From Sulfobacillus benefaciens (lineage in GTDB: Bacteria; Bacillota; Sulfobacillia; Sulfobacillales; Sulfobacillaceae), in the NCBI GenBank assembly GCA_003023695.1, contig PXYW01000030.1, positions 1 through 63,277 on the forward strand: DNA of 63,277 bases, in the 5' to 3' direction. Numbering within the stretch: position 1 is the first letter of the stretch; each line of letters starts with the position of its first letter. The notes beneath the pieces are model-generated. The model did no database searches. It saw only the letters and a list, made by a program, of their open reading frames with translations, and had not been told where the DNA came from. The position numbers and the translations under genes were made by a program. Positions 17,750-26,322 of this stretch are shown in pieces.

Positions 17750-18211
17750 TTGCATTACGAAAGCGACAAACACAAAAATTCTCATCCTCTTCCTCCCAGT
17801 GAAGCCAATGGCTATCCCTTTTTCTCGTGGGCAGGTTTGCGCATCATTGAAGCTAAAGACGGCCATTCGACCATTGAGCTTGATGTCCAACATCATCATC
17901 GGGGCGGCGGCGGAACTGACGCGGTTAATGGAGGCATCGTCGCATACATGTTCGATGGACTTTTAGGCACAGCCGTCCGTTCCATTTGGACAGACGATAT
18001 CGTAGGTCAGGTCACCATCACCCTGAACATCCAGTATCAACGGATGATTGCTGCCAAACATCGCATTGTCGGTCATGGCCGAGTAGTCCGCGCAGGATCC
18101 AGCATGGTCTTTGTCGAAGGTGAAATTCTTGATGAATCTGGACAAGTAGCTGCTGAATGCACTGGAATCTACCGGATTTTCCGCAAAAAAGAAGACTCTA
18201 AATTGGAATGA
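17750..18211 (+). CDS. PaaI-like hotdog thioesterase
   Basis: About 153 residues of the hotdog superfamily, PaaI type (AVNGGIVAYMFDGLLGTAV; the family motif is N-G-G-x-x-x-x-x-x-D). It hydrolyses acyl-CoA thioesters. ATAGGAGG (17735-17742) sits 7 nt before a TTG at 17750, which I take as the start; the frame remains open to 17711. It may be functionally tied to the nearby beta-oxidation genes but has its own terminator. Confidence 0.75.
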   Translation: MHYESDKHKNSHPLPPSEANGYPFFSWAGLRIIEAKDGHSTIELDVQHHHRGGGGTDAVNGGIVAYMFDGLLGTAVRSIWTDDIVGQVTITLNIQYQRMIAAKHRIVGHGRVVRAGSSMVFVEGEILDESGQVAAECTGIYRIFRKKEDSKLE

Positions 18212-18274
18212 ACATGGATACTATGGAACATGTTGGCCTGACAACGTTCTAAAAGCCTGGAAAACCAGGATGAT

Positions 18275-18308
18275 GACACCGACCAACCGGTAGGTGTCTA
18301 ATTTTTTG
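18275..18308 (+). terminator. Rho-independent terminator after the PaaI-like gene
   Basis: Stem GACACCGACC / GGTAGGTGTC (18275-18284 with 18289-18298, one mismatch), followed by TAATTTTTT. It separates the thioesterase from the ppa pseudogene. Confidence 0.75.
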
Positions 18309-18374
18309 CGCTGTCATAGCGTCAACCATTCCCCCATCCGAATTAATTGTGCGTCGAATGGGGAGTGGTTTTAG

Positions 18375-18690
18375 ATGATTGTCCAGACTATTATCGAAAT
18401 TGCCCACGGGTCACAAAATAAATACGAATATGATGTGACCACCGAGAAAATTCGCTTAGATTGCGTATTGCATCCCGCGATGCATTATCCCGTAAATTAT
18501 GGCTTTATTCCCAAAACCTGGGCGGAACACAACGACCCGCTCGATGTGTTGGCGATGACGTCACACCGCTATTGCCCCAGGAATCCAAGTAGCCGTGCGT
18601 GTAATCGGAGCGTTGTGGATGGAAGACGAACAAGGACCGGATTTAAAAGTCATCGGTGTCGTCGATCGCGATTCGGACAGATTGTTAGGG
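18375..18690 (+). pseudogene. ppa: Inorganic pyrophosphatase, frameshifted and truncated
   Basis: The N-terminal half reads as family I soluble pyrophosphatase: KIRLDCVLHPAMHYPVNYGF and DPLDVLAMTSH, with the Asp residues that bind metal. Near 18570 the frame shifts; in the next frame the protein resumes as PGIQVAVRVIGALWMEDE and DLKVIGVVDRD, then homology stops about 18690. The C-terminal third, with the remaining active-site residues, is missing. From 18691 to 18922 only non-coding debris is seen. The cell needs this activity, so another pyrophosphatase must exist elsewhere. Confidence 0.85.
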
Positions 18691-18922
18691 AGGCATTTGC
18701 TGAGTCTCTCCTATTCTATAAATGGTGTTTTCCTATCATGACATATGCTTGACACGCATAGATAGGATTAAAAATTGAAGAAACAGTCTTGTCAATTAGC
18801 ATTTATGGTATCAATCCGTTTAGTAAAGTTTTGCGCAAGAAACGACATGGCCATATCGATGCGTTCCCCGAAAGGCCTTTATCTATCACCCCTCAAGAGG
18901 ACCCTCGACTATGCACCCGCAC

Positions 18923-20281
18923 TCACGCGTCCTGTCGGTGCTTTTGCCAGTGATCGGCGGCCATTTGCACCGCATCCCAAGGACTCCCCAATGGGGGAGT
19001 GTAGCTAAGATCAACCTCTAGAATATCGGCCACCGACATCTGATGGTAAAGCGCCATTGCAAAAATGTCGATCCGTTTCGCAACCGCGCCCTGCCAATGT
19101 CCCATCAGCTGCGCTCCTAACAGTTGCCCTGTGATTTTATCGCCAGTGACACGAAAGGTTAGCCGATGGGCACCAGGATAGTAGGCCTTATGGTCCCATG
19201 TCGAGAATTCAACGGTCACCGGATGATATCCCGCTGACTTAGCCTCGTGATCACGGAGACCAGTGCGAGCTACTGCCCAATCAAAAACTTTAACCACCTG
19301 GGTGCCTAGTGACCCGCCATAGCGTGCCTGACCCCCTGCCGCATTTTCGCCGGCAACCCGACCTTGCTTATGGGCGGTAGTTCCCAGCGGCATATAGGTG
19401 TCGGCGTGTAACAAGCAATGGTAGGTAACGACACAGTCTCCCGCCGCATAAATATCGTCAAAATTAGTGGCCATGGACCGATCCACAACGATGGCCCCTC
19501 GCTGTCCAGTCGCTATTCCCGCCCCTGTAGCCAATTCCGTGACCGGTTTAACCCCAACCACCACCAACACCATGTCGACACGTTGATCAAAACCACCGTC
19601 GCCCGTGATCCGCAGGACATCTCCCTCTCGCCGTATTTCCTGAATGCGTACCCCGGTTTTCACTTCAACCCCATGGCTCGCGATGTACGATCCTAATGCA
19701 TTGCCCAATTCGCGATCTACGGTAGGCAAAGCGGACGGCAACTGCTCCACCACCGTCACCGCAATTCGTTGATGATGCAGGGCATCGGCCATTTCCAGCC
19801 CAATGTATCCGGCACCAATTATCAGAGCACGCTCCGGCTTATGAGAGGCAATAAAGTCGGCTACGGCAAAGCTGTCTTCCATACTGTGCAGTAAAAATAC
19901 CCCGCGGTGGTCCAATCCCGGAATTGTCGGGCGAATTGGTTCAGCACCAGTCCCTATAACCAGTCGATCATACTGCAAAAGTTCCCGGCTGTTATCAGGC
20001 TTCTGTATTAAAACGGTGTGTTGTTGGGGATTAATTTGAAGGGCGCGAGTATTAAGCTCGACATTGATCCCGGTCTCTTGAATTTCTCCCAAAGTACGAT
20101 GAGCTAAGTGGTGCCAATCGATAACCTCGCCGCTCAGATAAAATGGCAGTCCACAAATACTGTAGTTAGGAAATGCGTCGGCCACCAACATGGTGACATT
20201 AGTGGTGTCGTCTATCTCCCGCGCTCTGAGCGCCGCACTAATCCCGGCGTCACTGCCCCCGATAATGAGAATATTCGCCAT
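18923..20281 (-). CDS. FAD-dependent pyridine nucleotide-disulfide oxidoreductase (CoA-disulfide reductase/NADH oxidase type)
   Basis: A 452-residue flavoprotein. FAD motif IIGGSDAGISAALRA at the N-terminus, single redox Cys in NYSICGLPFYLSGEV (around residue 43), NAD-binding ALIIGAGYIGLEMADAL near residues 150-165, the second FAD motif DDIYAAGDCV, and a C-terminal dimerisation domain. The single Cys rather than C-x4-C places it with CoA-disulfide reductases and NADH oxidases/peroxidases. It lies 29 bp downstream of arsB in the same direction, so a role in arsenic-linked redox is likely but unproven. Confidence 0.8.
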   Translation of the reverse strand: MANILIIGGSDAGISAALRAREIDDTTNVTMLVADAFPNYSICGLPFYLSGEVIDWHHLAHRTLGEIQETGINVELNTRALQINPQQHTVLIQKPDNSRELLQYDRLVIGTGAEPIRPTIPGLDHRGVFLLHSMEDSFAVADFIASHKPERALIIGAGYIGLEMADALHHQRIAVTVVEQLPSALPTVDRELGNALGSYIASHGVEVKTGVRIQEIRREGDVLRITGDGGFDQRVDMVLVVVGVKPVTELATGAGIATGQRGAIVVDRSMATNFDDIYAAGDCVVTYHCLLHADTYMPLGTTAHKQGRVAGENAAGGQARYGGSLGTQVVKVFDWAVARTGLRDHEAKSAGYHPVTVEFSTWDHKAYYPGAHRLTFRVTGDKITGQLLGAQLMGHWQGAVAKRIDIFAMALYHQMSVADILEVDLSYTPPLGSPWDAVQMAADHWQKHRQDA

Positions 20282-20310
20282 AAAATCCTCCCGTTGTTTC
20301 GATTATGGAT

Positions 20311-21606
20311 TTATCCAATCGCCAAAGACCAACCCCAGAGTGCCCCCAAGGTGAGCAGAAGCACTGGCACCGTCATCAGGATACCTACCCGGAAATAATA
20401 GCCCCAGGAAATGCGAATGCCTCGCCTTTCCAGCACGCTCAGCCATAATAAGGTCGCCAATGAACCAATCGGGGTAATTTTCGGACCCAAGTCGCAACCT
20501 ACCACATTAGCATAGGCCATTGCGGTATGAATCGCCGCCGAACTTACGACATCATGGATAGCCAATGCATTGATCATAACCGAGGGCATATTGTTCATAA
20601 TGGAGGAAAGTCCTGCGGCTACGACACCTGTCCCTATGATTCCCGCTAATGATCCATGGCGATCCAGGGAACTCAGCACTTCACTTAACAGATGCGTGAG
20701 CCCCACATTACGCAACCCAAATACCACGACATACATGCCAATAGAAAACACCACAATCTTCCATGGGGCCTCTTTAACCACCCGAGTAACATTGACTGCC
20801 GGACTGCTCCGGGCAATCAACAACAATGCAATAGCCGCGGTTCCGGCAAACACTGAGACCGGCCAATGTAATATTTGACTAGCAAAATATCCCACCAACA
20901 GCAACCCTAGCACCACCCAAGCAATTCGGAATACACGCAGATCTAAAATAGCTGACCGCGGATCTTCCAAAGCCGTAACGTCGATGGATCTGGGCAAACT
21001 GCGATGGTATACGGCAAACAACACCGCCAGACTGGCGGCTAATGACACCGCGTCGACTGGCACCATCCTCAGGGCAAATGATGCGAATCCTAAATGAAAG
21101 AAATCTGCCGACACAATGTTGACCAGGTTTGAGACGATAAGCGGCAACGAGGTCGTATCGGCTATAAAACCGCTGACCATAATAAGCGCCAGTGTAGCCT
21201 TATCATTGAGCTTGAGTGCCTTGGTCTGCTCATATACAATTGGCGTCAAAATAAGGGCCGCGCCATCGTTGGCAAAAAACATAGCCACCAGCGCGCCCAA
21301 TATTCCCAGGAATAAAAAGAGGCGAATGCCGTGGCCGCGGGAAAGGCGTGCCATGTGCAGCGCAGCCCACTTAAAAAATCCCACCGCATCCAATATCAAC
21401 GAAATCAGTATCACAGCCACAAACGTCAAGGTGGCATCCCACACAATATGAACTACATCCAGCACATTCGCCCAGGATACGATGCCAAGAACCAGGGCCA
21501 GAATCCCACCCACTAGTGCTGTCCAGCCAATGGAGAGCCCGCGCGGCTGGGTAATAATCAACACCAAGACCACTAGAAATAATCCTACAGCCAAAACCAG
21601 AGCCAC
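20311..21606 (-). CDS. arsB: ArsB-type arsenite efflux permease
   Basis: A 431-residue integral membrane protein with about 11-12 hydrophobic segments, of the ArsB/NhaD ion-transporter superfamily. Motifs include FFANDGAALILTPIVYE and SGFIADTTSLPLIVSNLVN, typical of ArsB. It exports arsenite and may be energised by ArsA. It starts at a GTG downstream of AAAGGGG. Its own transcription unit includes the flavoprotein gene; the arsA genes are in a separate operon 1.2 kb away. Confidence 0.85.
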   Translation of the reverse strand: MALVLAVGLFLVVLVLIITQPRGLSIGWTALVGGILALVLGIVSWANVLDVVHIVWDATLTFVAVILISLILDAVGFFKWAALHMARLSRGHGIRLFLFLGILGALVAMFFANDGAALILTPIVYEQTKALKLNDKATLALIMVSGFIADTTSLPLIVSNLVNIVSADFFHLGFASFALRMVPVDAVSLAASLAVLFAVYHRSLPRSIDVTALEDPRSAILDLRVFRIAWVVLGLLLVGYFASQILHWPVSVFAGTAAIALLLIARSSPAVNVTRVVKEAPWKIVVFSIGMYVVVFGLRNVGLTHLLSEVLSSLDRHGSLAGIIGTGVVAAGLSSIMNNMPSVMINALAIHDVVSSAAIHTAMAYANVVGCDLGPKITPIGSLATLLWLSVLERRGIRISWGYYFRVGILMTVPVLLLTLGALWGWSLAIG

Positions 21607-21695
21607 GTCATTGACATCCCCTTTATGACAAAAACTGGTGTTGAAGGTGGGGGGTTTTCATTTTTTGGGGTCTATTCATAGTTGCCGCCAGATGC

Positions 21696-21711
21696 CGAGA
21701 ACATTTTCTCG
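21696..21711. promoter_or_regulatory. Inverted repeat between arsB and the SOR-like gene
   Basis: CGAGAA (21696-21701) and TTCTCG (21706-21711) form an inverted repeat with a four-base centre in the divergent promoter region. Possible operator. Confidence 0.3.
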
Positions 21712-21765
21712 AGTGCCAACCCCTTTTATATATCAACTTATCGCACTATTCTTATATAAAATTTG

Positions 21766-21771
21766 TATAAT
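21766..21771 (+). promoter_or_regulatory. -10 element of the SOR-like gene
   Basis: A perfect TATAAT in very AT-rich DNA, 55 nt before the start codon. No good -35 element is seen at the usual distance. Confidence 0.45.
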
Positions 21772-21825
21772 ACCATGATAATTGGCCAGTATACCCCATA
21801 TCAATGCATTTTAGGAGGCGTTTTT

Positions 21826-22773
21826 ATGACCACAGCCGTAATCGATACCGGGTTTGCTCCCAACACTGACTGGTCTATAGACCCCTCGATAGACTATCCT
21901 ATCACGCTGGTCTATGAGTTTTCAGTATCAGGAGTCGAACGGCAAGCCTTACACGCAGCTTTTCACGACCAGAAGACCCATATTCTCGCCATACCAGGAT
22001 TCCACAATCTTGTGCTCGACCAACTGACCGGAACATCGACTATGGTGAAAAACTTTCCCATAACCTATAAAGGCGCTTTAGGCCACGCCTATGCCGGAGC
22101 CGCGGAAGAGGGAACGCAACCCTGGCATTATGCGCTGTTGGTCCGGGTTGACCCTCGATCATCAGCCGCTTCCCATTTTGACCACTGGTTCAAAGAGGCC
22201 ATCGTATCGCATCTGCACGCTTATATTCCCGACCCCCAGCGTCCCGGAGGCAAACACCGACTTGACCATCCCATGCCTTATTATGTAGGTGCCTTTGCCA
22301 CGATTAGCGCAGGAGACCGGGATAGGATCTTTACCACCCCGGATCCAGTGCGAGAATTTGTGCTTCGCCCCGTTGATCTTGCCTCTATGGTCACAGTTCT
22401 TAACCATGTGCTGATTGCCGACGCTTATACCGCTGCCTTTAACCAAGGAGTCACCGGTCTTCTGGAGACTGCTCAACAAACATTTCAGCCGTCTTCTGAC
22501 CCCCACCATATAGGGTATCCTGCCGATGCCTCCAACACCTATTATCGCAAGCCGGTGACGACGGAAATTCTCATGGGACTTGCTACAAATCAAGGGCTCC
22601 GTCCCTACTTGATGCATGGGATTTGGGAATCGCTGTGGGATCATGAAAATTCTCATCTTGACCCGCGATTCCGTCAAGCCGCTAGTGCCATAGCCCCCTA
22701 TGTGCTAGGTGGACCCGAGGAACCTTTTTATCACCTCGTATATACGTTGTCGCCCCATACTCAGACGGCGTAA
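21826..22773 (+). CDS. Sulfur oxygenase reductase-like protein, cysteine-free
   Basis: 315 residues, close to sulfur oxygenase reductase (SOR, about 310). The C-terminal part carries WDHENSH (His273 and His277) and GGPEEPFYHLVY (Glu299), matching the iron ligands of Acidianus SOR (His86, His90, Glu114 in DHEEMH and GPWEPIYEIIY) with similar spacing. In SOR these lie in the N-terminal half; here they lie in the C-terminal half, while the N-terminal half (IPGFHNLVL...) resembles the second half of SOR. The protein has no cysteine at all, so the persulfide-forming Cys of SOR is missing. TAGGAGG 8 nt before the ATG sets the start. Mononuclear iron binding is likely; sulfur chemistry is doubtful. 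It is divergent from arsB and converges on the ars operon. Confidence 0.6.
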   Translation: MTTAVIDTGFAPNTDWSIDPSIDYPITLVYEFSVSGVERQALHAAFHDQKTHILAIPGFHNLVLDQLTGTSTMVKNFPITYKGALGHAYAGAAEEGTQPWHYALLVRVDPRSSAASHFDHWFKEAIVSHLHAYIPDPQRPGGKHRLDHPMPYYVGAFATISAGDRDRIFTTPDPVREFVLRPVDLASMVTVLNHVLIADAYTAAFNQGVTGLLETAQQTFQPSSDPHHIGYPADASNTYYRKPVTTEILMGLATNQGLRPYLMHGIWESLWDHENSHLDPRFRQAASAIAPYVLGGPEEPFYHLVYTLSPHTQTA

Positions 22774-22795
22774 AGAGCTTATACCGCATATAACT

Positions 22796-22827
22796 TCAGA
22801 GCTCTCCCAGTCACGGAAGAGCTCTGA
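22796..22827. terminator. Bidirectional hairpin between the SOR-like gene and the ars operon
   Basis: A perfect 10 bp stem TCAGAGCTCT / AGAGCTCTGA (22796-22805 with 22818-22827) between two converging stop codons. No long T-run. Confidence 0.55.
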
Positions 22828-22831
22828 GACA

Positions 22832-23518
22832 TCAAGAATCATGGGTTCGAGGTACGTTCTTAAAAAGCACATCGGTCCGAAGACCTATATGATCATAAGA
22901 AACGTCTTGCCACACAAATTGAGGGATCTCTTGGACGGTGTAAAGCTCCTCCCATGGTGTCTTCAACAAAACACTTTGGACCCAATGCCATTGTGCGGTT
23001 TGCAGTCGATCCAGTTGTTCTGGGTTAGCCAATCGCGACGACACCAGTTGAGCCTCTTCGTCACTGAGCTCTTGCGGATAGACCCCTGCATTCTCCGCTA
23101 CCTGAATGGTGTTTCCCGTAGACATCTGCTGGATGATAAACCAGACCCCTGGTGTATTTTGCACATCCTGACTGTTGAAACGGACCCGACCTCCCGTCAA
23201 GTAGGCAGCCACATCACCTAAACAAGGACTGTTACGCGACAGGACCCGCAAATCGGTGCGGTCAATCACCCCATCGGGAAACAGGACCGGCATGGCCACA
23301 GCCATAGCGGAGGCGCCTCGAAAGAGTCCGTCGCAGGCATGGCCATGGAACTTCACCAGATCTTTGAAGGTGACGGACTTGGCACGTTGGGTATACCGCC
23401 CATGACTGGATTCTGTGTCCCGTACCTGAAATGGGGGGAGTGACGCACTTGCAGCCCACTCTGGCCAATACCAGGTTTCCCCATTATCCCCGATCTCTTC
23501 CATCTCTAGCGTTGTCAT
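22832..23518 (-). CDS. FmdE-domain protein at the end of the ars operon
   Basis: 228 residues. KFHGHACDGLFRGASAMAVA matches the N-terminal motif of FmdE-family proteins (F-H-G-H-x-C-x-G), a metal-binding fold first named from formylmethanofuran dehydrogenase operons. A second Cys lies in SRNSPCLGDVAAYLTGG. Nothing else here points to methanogenesis, so the name is only structural. The ATG comes 1 nt after the dsrE-like stop and the gene is last of seven in the ars operon, which suggests a role in handling thiol-bound arsenic or antimony. Confidence 0.65.
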   Translation of the reverse strand: MTTLEMEEIGDNGETWYWPEWAASASLPPFQVRDTESSHGRYTQRAKSVTFKDLVKFHGHACDGLFRGASAMAVAMPVLFPDGVIDRTDLRVLSRNSPCLGDVAAYLTGGRVRFNSQDVQNTPGVWFIIQQMSTGNTIQVAENAGVYPQELSDEEAQLVSSRLANPEQLDRLQTAQWHWVQSVLLKTPWEELYTVQEIPQFVWQDVSYDHIGLRTDVLFKNVPRTHDS

Positions 23519-23519
23519 G

Positions 23520-23870
23520 TTAAAACGTCATGACGGTATAGCCTTCACGCGCATACCGCGAAAAAGCGTCCCGAGCAAATTCTGCAAAAATCCCTGTTGA
23601 TTTGGCCTCGTCAGCCAATCCCCAACTGTTCAGTTGATTGCTGCATCCCCCCACTACAATTCCTGCATCAATCAATTCATGGACTAGACGCGCCATTTCT
23701 CCTCCGGTGTCCCCTATCACTCGCAGTCCTTCAGTGAACAAAAATACCTCTACATCTTCAATGCCATTCTCGTGGCGCGCATCATAAATCCTCTTGGCCA
23801 CATGCAAACCCGACAGTGCACGGGGTGGGTTGTCCTTCCCCGACATCACCACAATGGCTATTTTTCCCAT
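23520..23870 (-). CDS. DsrE/DsrF-like family protein
   Basis: A 116-residue Rossmann-like protein of the DsrE family (IAIVVMSGKDNPPRALSGL; acidic EDVEVFLFTEGLRVI). A Cys sits in VVGGCSNQ near the place where sulfur-carrying DsrE proteins have their reactive Cys. It lies 34 bp after arsA2 and 1 nt before the fmdE-like gene, within the ars operon. Sulfur or thiol transfer is plausible. A paralogue occurs at 60543-60890. Confidence 0.7.
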   Translation of the reverse strand: MGKIAIVVMSGKDNPPRALSGLHVAKRIYDARHENGIEDVEVFLFTEGLRVIGDTGGEMARLVHELIDAGIVVGGCSNQLNSWGLADEAKSTGIFAEFARDAFSRYAREGYTVMTF

Positions 23871-23904
23871 AACAATTTCCTCCTCCTCACTTTAAGAGCT
23901 CGCG

Positions 23905-24807
23905 TTATCGGCCTGAAAGTCCTAGCGATCGCACCTGGCCTATGGACTCCACCAGATCACCCACAGCCGTCAAACCAATGACATCTTCTGCTTGCAACGG
24001 TACCTTAACAAGAGTTGCTTTCGGAAATTGTTCTCCGAGACTGGCAATATACCGCTGTTGCATCTCATACCGCTTTCGAAACAATGGGTGTACACAAACT
24101 TCCTCCGGTAGCACCTGGTTCACAATCACCGCACCAGTTTCAATGCCAATGGTTCTGAGATCGTGAGCTCCGCGATGAGCTTCCTGGATTGGCGTGGACT
24201 CTGGGTATAGTACCCAAGCAAATGTTGTTGTTTGAAGATCTTGCAACATCGCCATAGCGCGATGCATTGTCGCCGCTTCTTCTTGGTCTACAGCATGGCT
24301 CTCTTCCGATCCTTGTGCCTTTACCGCGATTTGCTGGCTATAGCTCAAGGGCAATGCTAGCAGTCGAAGCGTATGTCCGGTGGGAGCGGTATCAAAGACC
24401 ACCGTATCATATTCATCAGTTAACAAAGCCCAAAGAAACCGCCGAAACACCGCCACTTCCTCGGTGCATGGAGAATTCAGTTCTTCTTTCATGCGCTTTA
24501 CAGTGTCCGCCGTATACCGTTCCCGTGCTTCGGCCAAAACGGCCTGTTGATAACGGGCGGTCTCTTCCCGAGGATCAATGCGGGCCGCATACAGCCCAGG
24601 AACTCCAACAATCGCTGTCGGATCTTCACCGACCTGGCTTTCCAACACCAACCCAATATGGGCGGCGGGATCCGTAGTCATTAACAGCGTTTTGGCTCCA
24701 TTTCCGGCATTTTGTACGGCAATGGCCACCGCCAGTGTCGTCTTTCCTACTCCCCCCTTACCTGCCAAAAAGAATCGAGTTGAGTGGTCACCGAACAGCG
24801 TAGACAT
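23905..24807 (-). CDS. arsA: ArsA-type arsenite ATPase, second half-size copy
   Basis: About 300 residues. P-loop FLAGKGGVGKTTLAVAIA, signature FDTAPTGHTLRLLALP, and one metalloid-site Cys in LNSPCTEEVAVF. Bacterial ArsA is often one long protein with two such halves; here the halves are separate genes. The frame opens at 24846, but ATG 24807 (MSTLFGDHSTR) leaves a short leader before the P-loop and only a 20 bp overlap with the upstream arsA. With its neighbour it should form the catalytic subunit that drives ArsB. Confidence 0.85.
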   Translation of the reverse strand: MSTLFGDHSTRFFLAGKGGVGKTTLAVAIAVQNAGNGAKTLLMTTDPAAHIGLVLESQVGEDPTAIVGVPGLYAARIDPREETARYQQAVLAEARERYTADTVKRMKEELNSPCTEEVAVFRRFLWALLTDEYDTVVFDTAPTGHTLRLLALPLSYSQQIAVKAQGSEESHAVDQEEAATMHRAMAMLQDLQTTTFAWVLYPESTPIQEAHRGAHDLRTIGIETGAVIVNQVLPEEVCVHPLFRKRYEMQQRYIASLGEQFPKATLVKVPLQAEDVIGLTAVGDLVESIGQVRSLGLSGR

Positions 24808-25666
24808 CGTCTGACACCCACTTTCCCAAGGCACGCAGGGCTTCAATACCTTTGACTTCGTTTTCCAACAACGGCACTTGAATGGGATTCACGTTAAACT
24901 CCTGAGCTAACCCATCTATGGCCCTCTGCTGCATTCGACGACGCGAGGCAAAGAAGGGATGATCGCTGGCCTCTTCGGGAATCACGCCGTTTACCACAAT
25001 TTGCGGTGTAACAATGGCCAGTTCTGCCAATTCTTTGGCAGCCCGCACCGTTTCCTCGACCGCCGCCCGTTCCGGTTGGGTAACCAAAATGAACGCGGTT
25101 TTGCTTGGATCTTGCAGTCGTTTCAACGCCGCTTCATACTCCGCCTTAGAAGTTTGCAATTGATCTACAGGGCCGATGCACGTCTGACCAGACCCTCGCT
25201 CACTTTCGGTAATATGGACAGACCAAGCAGAGGGCAGCGCCAAAAGCCGCAAGGTATGCCCGGTAGGCGCCGTGTCAAACACAATCACATCATAGTCGGC
25301 TAAGAACATGGCATGAACAAATTCATCAAACCCGGCAATTTCCACAGTGCACGGGCCGCTCATTTGCTCCGCCAACGTGCTAATCATGGAATCTGGAAGC
25401 ACCCCGCGAAGAGGTTCCAATGCCCGTTCACGATAGGCCGCGGCAGAAGCTTCCGCATCAATCTCCTGCGCTCTTAGTCCGGGAACTTGCGATATCGCTT
25501 TAGGTTCCGGACCGATTTCCTGTTCGAATACGTCGGATAGGTTAGACGCGGGATCTGTCGTCACCAACAACACCCGCTGTCCGGCATCCGCTAGGATAAC
25601 CGCTGTGGATGATGCCAAAGACGTCTTGCCGACGCCGCCTTTGCCCGAAAAGAACAAATATCGCAT
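24788..25666 (-). CDS. arsA: ArsA-type arsenite ATPase, first half-size copy
   Basis: 292 residues starting MRYLFFSGKGGVGKTSLASS. It has VFDTAPTGHTLRLLALP and a metalloid-site Cys in MSGPCTVEIAGFDEF. It is clearly homologous to the next gene but diverged, consistent with the two halves of classical ArsA having specialised. The start codon is 5 nt after arsD, and the 3' end overlaps the second arsA by 20 bp, so the pair is probably made in equal amounts. Confidence 0.87.
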   Translation of the reverse strand: MRYLFFSGKGGVGKTSLASSTAVILADAGQRVLLVTTDPASNLSDVFEQEIGPEPKAISQVPGLRAQEIDAEASAAAYRERALEPLRGVLPDSMISTLAEQMSGPCTVEIAGFDEFVHAMFLADYDVIVFDTAPTGHTLRLLALPSAWSVHITESERGSGQTCIGPVDQLQTSKAEYEAALKRLQDPSKTAFILVTQPERAAVEETVRAAKELAELAIVTPQIVVNGVIPEEASDHPFFASRRRMQQRAIDGLAQEFNVNPIQVPLLENEVKGIEALRALGKWVSDDVYAVR

Positions 25667-25671
25667 AGAGG

Positions 25672-25989
25672 TTAGCCTTTCTTCACTGTGTTATCCAGCA
25701 TCAGCATCTGCACTTCTTCATAGCTCGGGTACCGTCCGACAAAATGCACTACCCCATCAATGGCGGTTATTGGCAGGGCCGCAGTGCCGGATTCCAACAG
25801 TGTCCGATAGACAACAGGGTTCTCGGTAAAAGCCGTGGCCTGCCTGCTAAGTTGATAGCGCTTTACGATAGCGCCTTCGGATTGCAGACGGGTCAGGGTT
25901 TCTTCCGCACGGATTAGCGTAGGATCGGGCGCCGAGCCACACACCCCGGTGGAACAACATAGTTCCGGATCGTAAATCTCTATCTTCAT
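25672..25989 (-). CDS. arsD: ArsD arsenic metallochaperone
   Basis: 105 residues with the As(III)-binding cysteines Cys11, Cys12 and Cys17 in DPELCCSTGVCG, as in ArsD, which hands arsenite to ArsA. A thioredoxin-like fold is expected. The extra C-terminal cysteine pairs of some ArsD proteins are absent. It sits directly upstream of the arsA pair, the standard order. Confidence 0.9.
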   Translation of the reverse strand: MKIEIYDPELCCSTGVCGSAPDPTLIRAEETLTRLQSEGAIVKRYQLSRQATAFTENPVVYRTLLESGTAALPITAIDGVVHFVGRYPSYEEVQMLMLDNTVKKG

Positions 25990-26005
25990 GTTGCATCCTC
26001 CTCAA

Positions 26006-26266
26006 TTAACAATTGCAACCCGGACCACAACTTTCTCCGCCTGCGATAACCGCGATTGGCTCCCCTTGTGCCCACTTGCCGGCCAAATCATCAATCGTAG
26101 CAATTCCCTGCAACCGAACCGCGCGCGCAATGTTAACCACGGTTTGAATATCACGGGAATCCGCTCCTGCTTGCCGCGCCAAACGCATATGAGTCTCCAG
26201 GCAAGATGTGCATCCACTGGCCACGGAGGCTGCAACGGCCACCAATTCCTTCATCTTAGGATCCAT
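26006..26266 (-). CDS. Carboxymuconolactone decarboxylase (AhpD-like) family protein in the ars operon
   Basis: 86 residues. ASGCTSCLETHMRLAR is the C-x-x-C plus His motif of AhpD/CMD proteins, which act as thiol redox partners. The C-terminus ends SCGPGCNC, an unusual cluster of three cysteines that could bind a metalloid. It lies between arsR and arsD, with a good ribosome site (GGGGGG). Such small CMD proteins recur in bacterial ars operons, but their function is not settled. Confidence 0.75.
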   Translation of the reverse strand: MDPKMKELVAVAASVASGCTSCLETHMRLARQAGADSRDIQTVVNIARAVRLQGIATIDDLAGKWAQGEPIAVIAGGESCGPGCNC

Positions 26267-26322
26267 GGTTTTTCCCCCCTATCATGAATTTTTAGTTTGA
26301 AGAGAGGCCCCTTGACGCTCGT

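Noticed and set aside
18220..18308. Fluoride riboswitch upstream of the pyrophosphatase remnant
   Set aside because: The stretch CCAGGATGATGACACC resembles the 3' half of the fluoride motif and pyrophosphatase is a typical target, but the conserved 5' half is missing and the structure is better explained as a terminator of the preceding gene.
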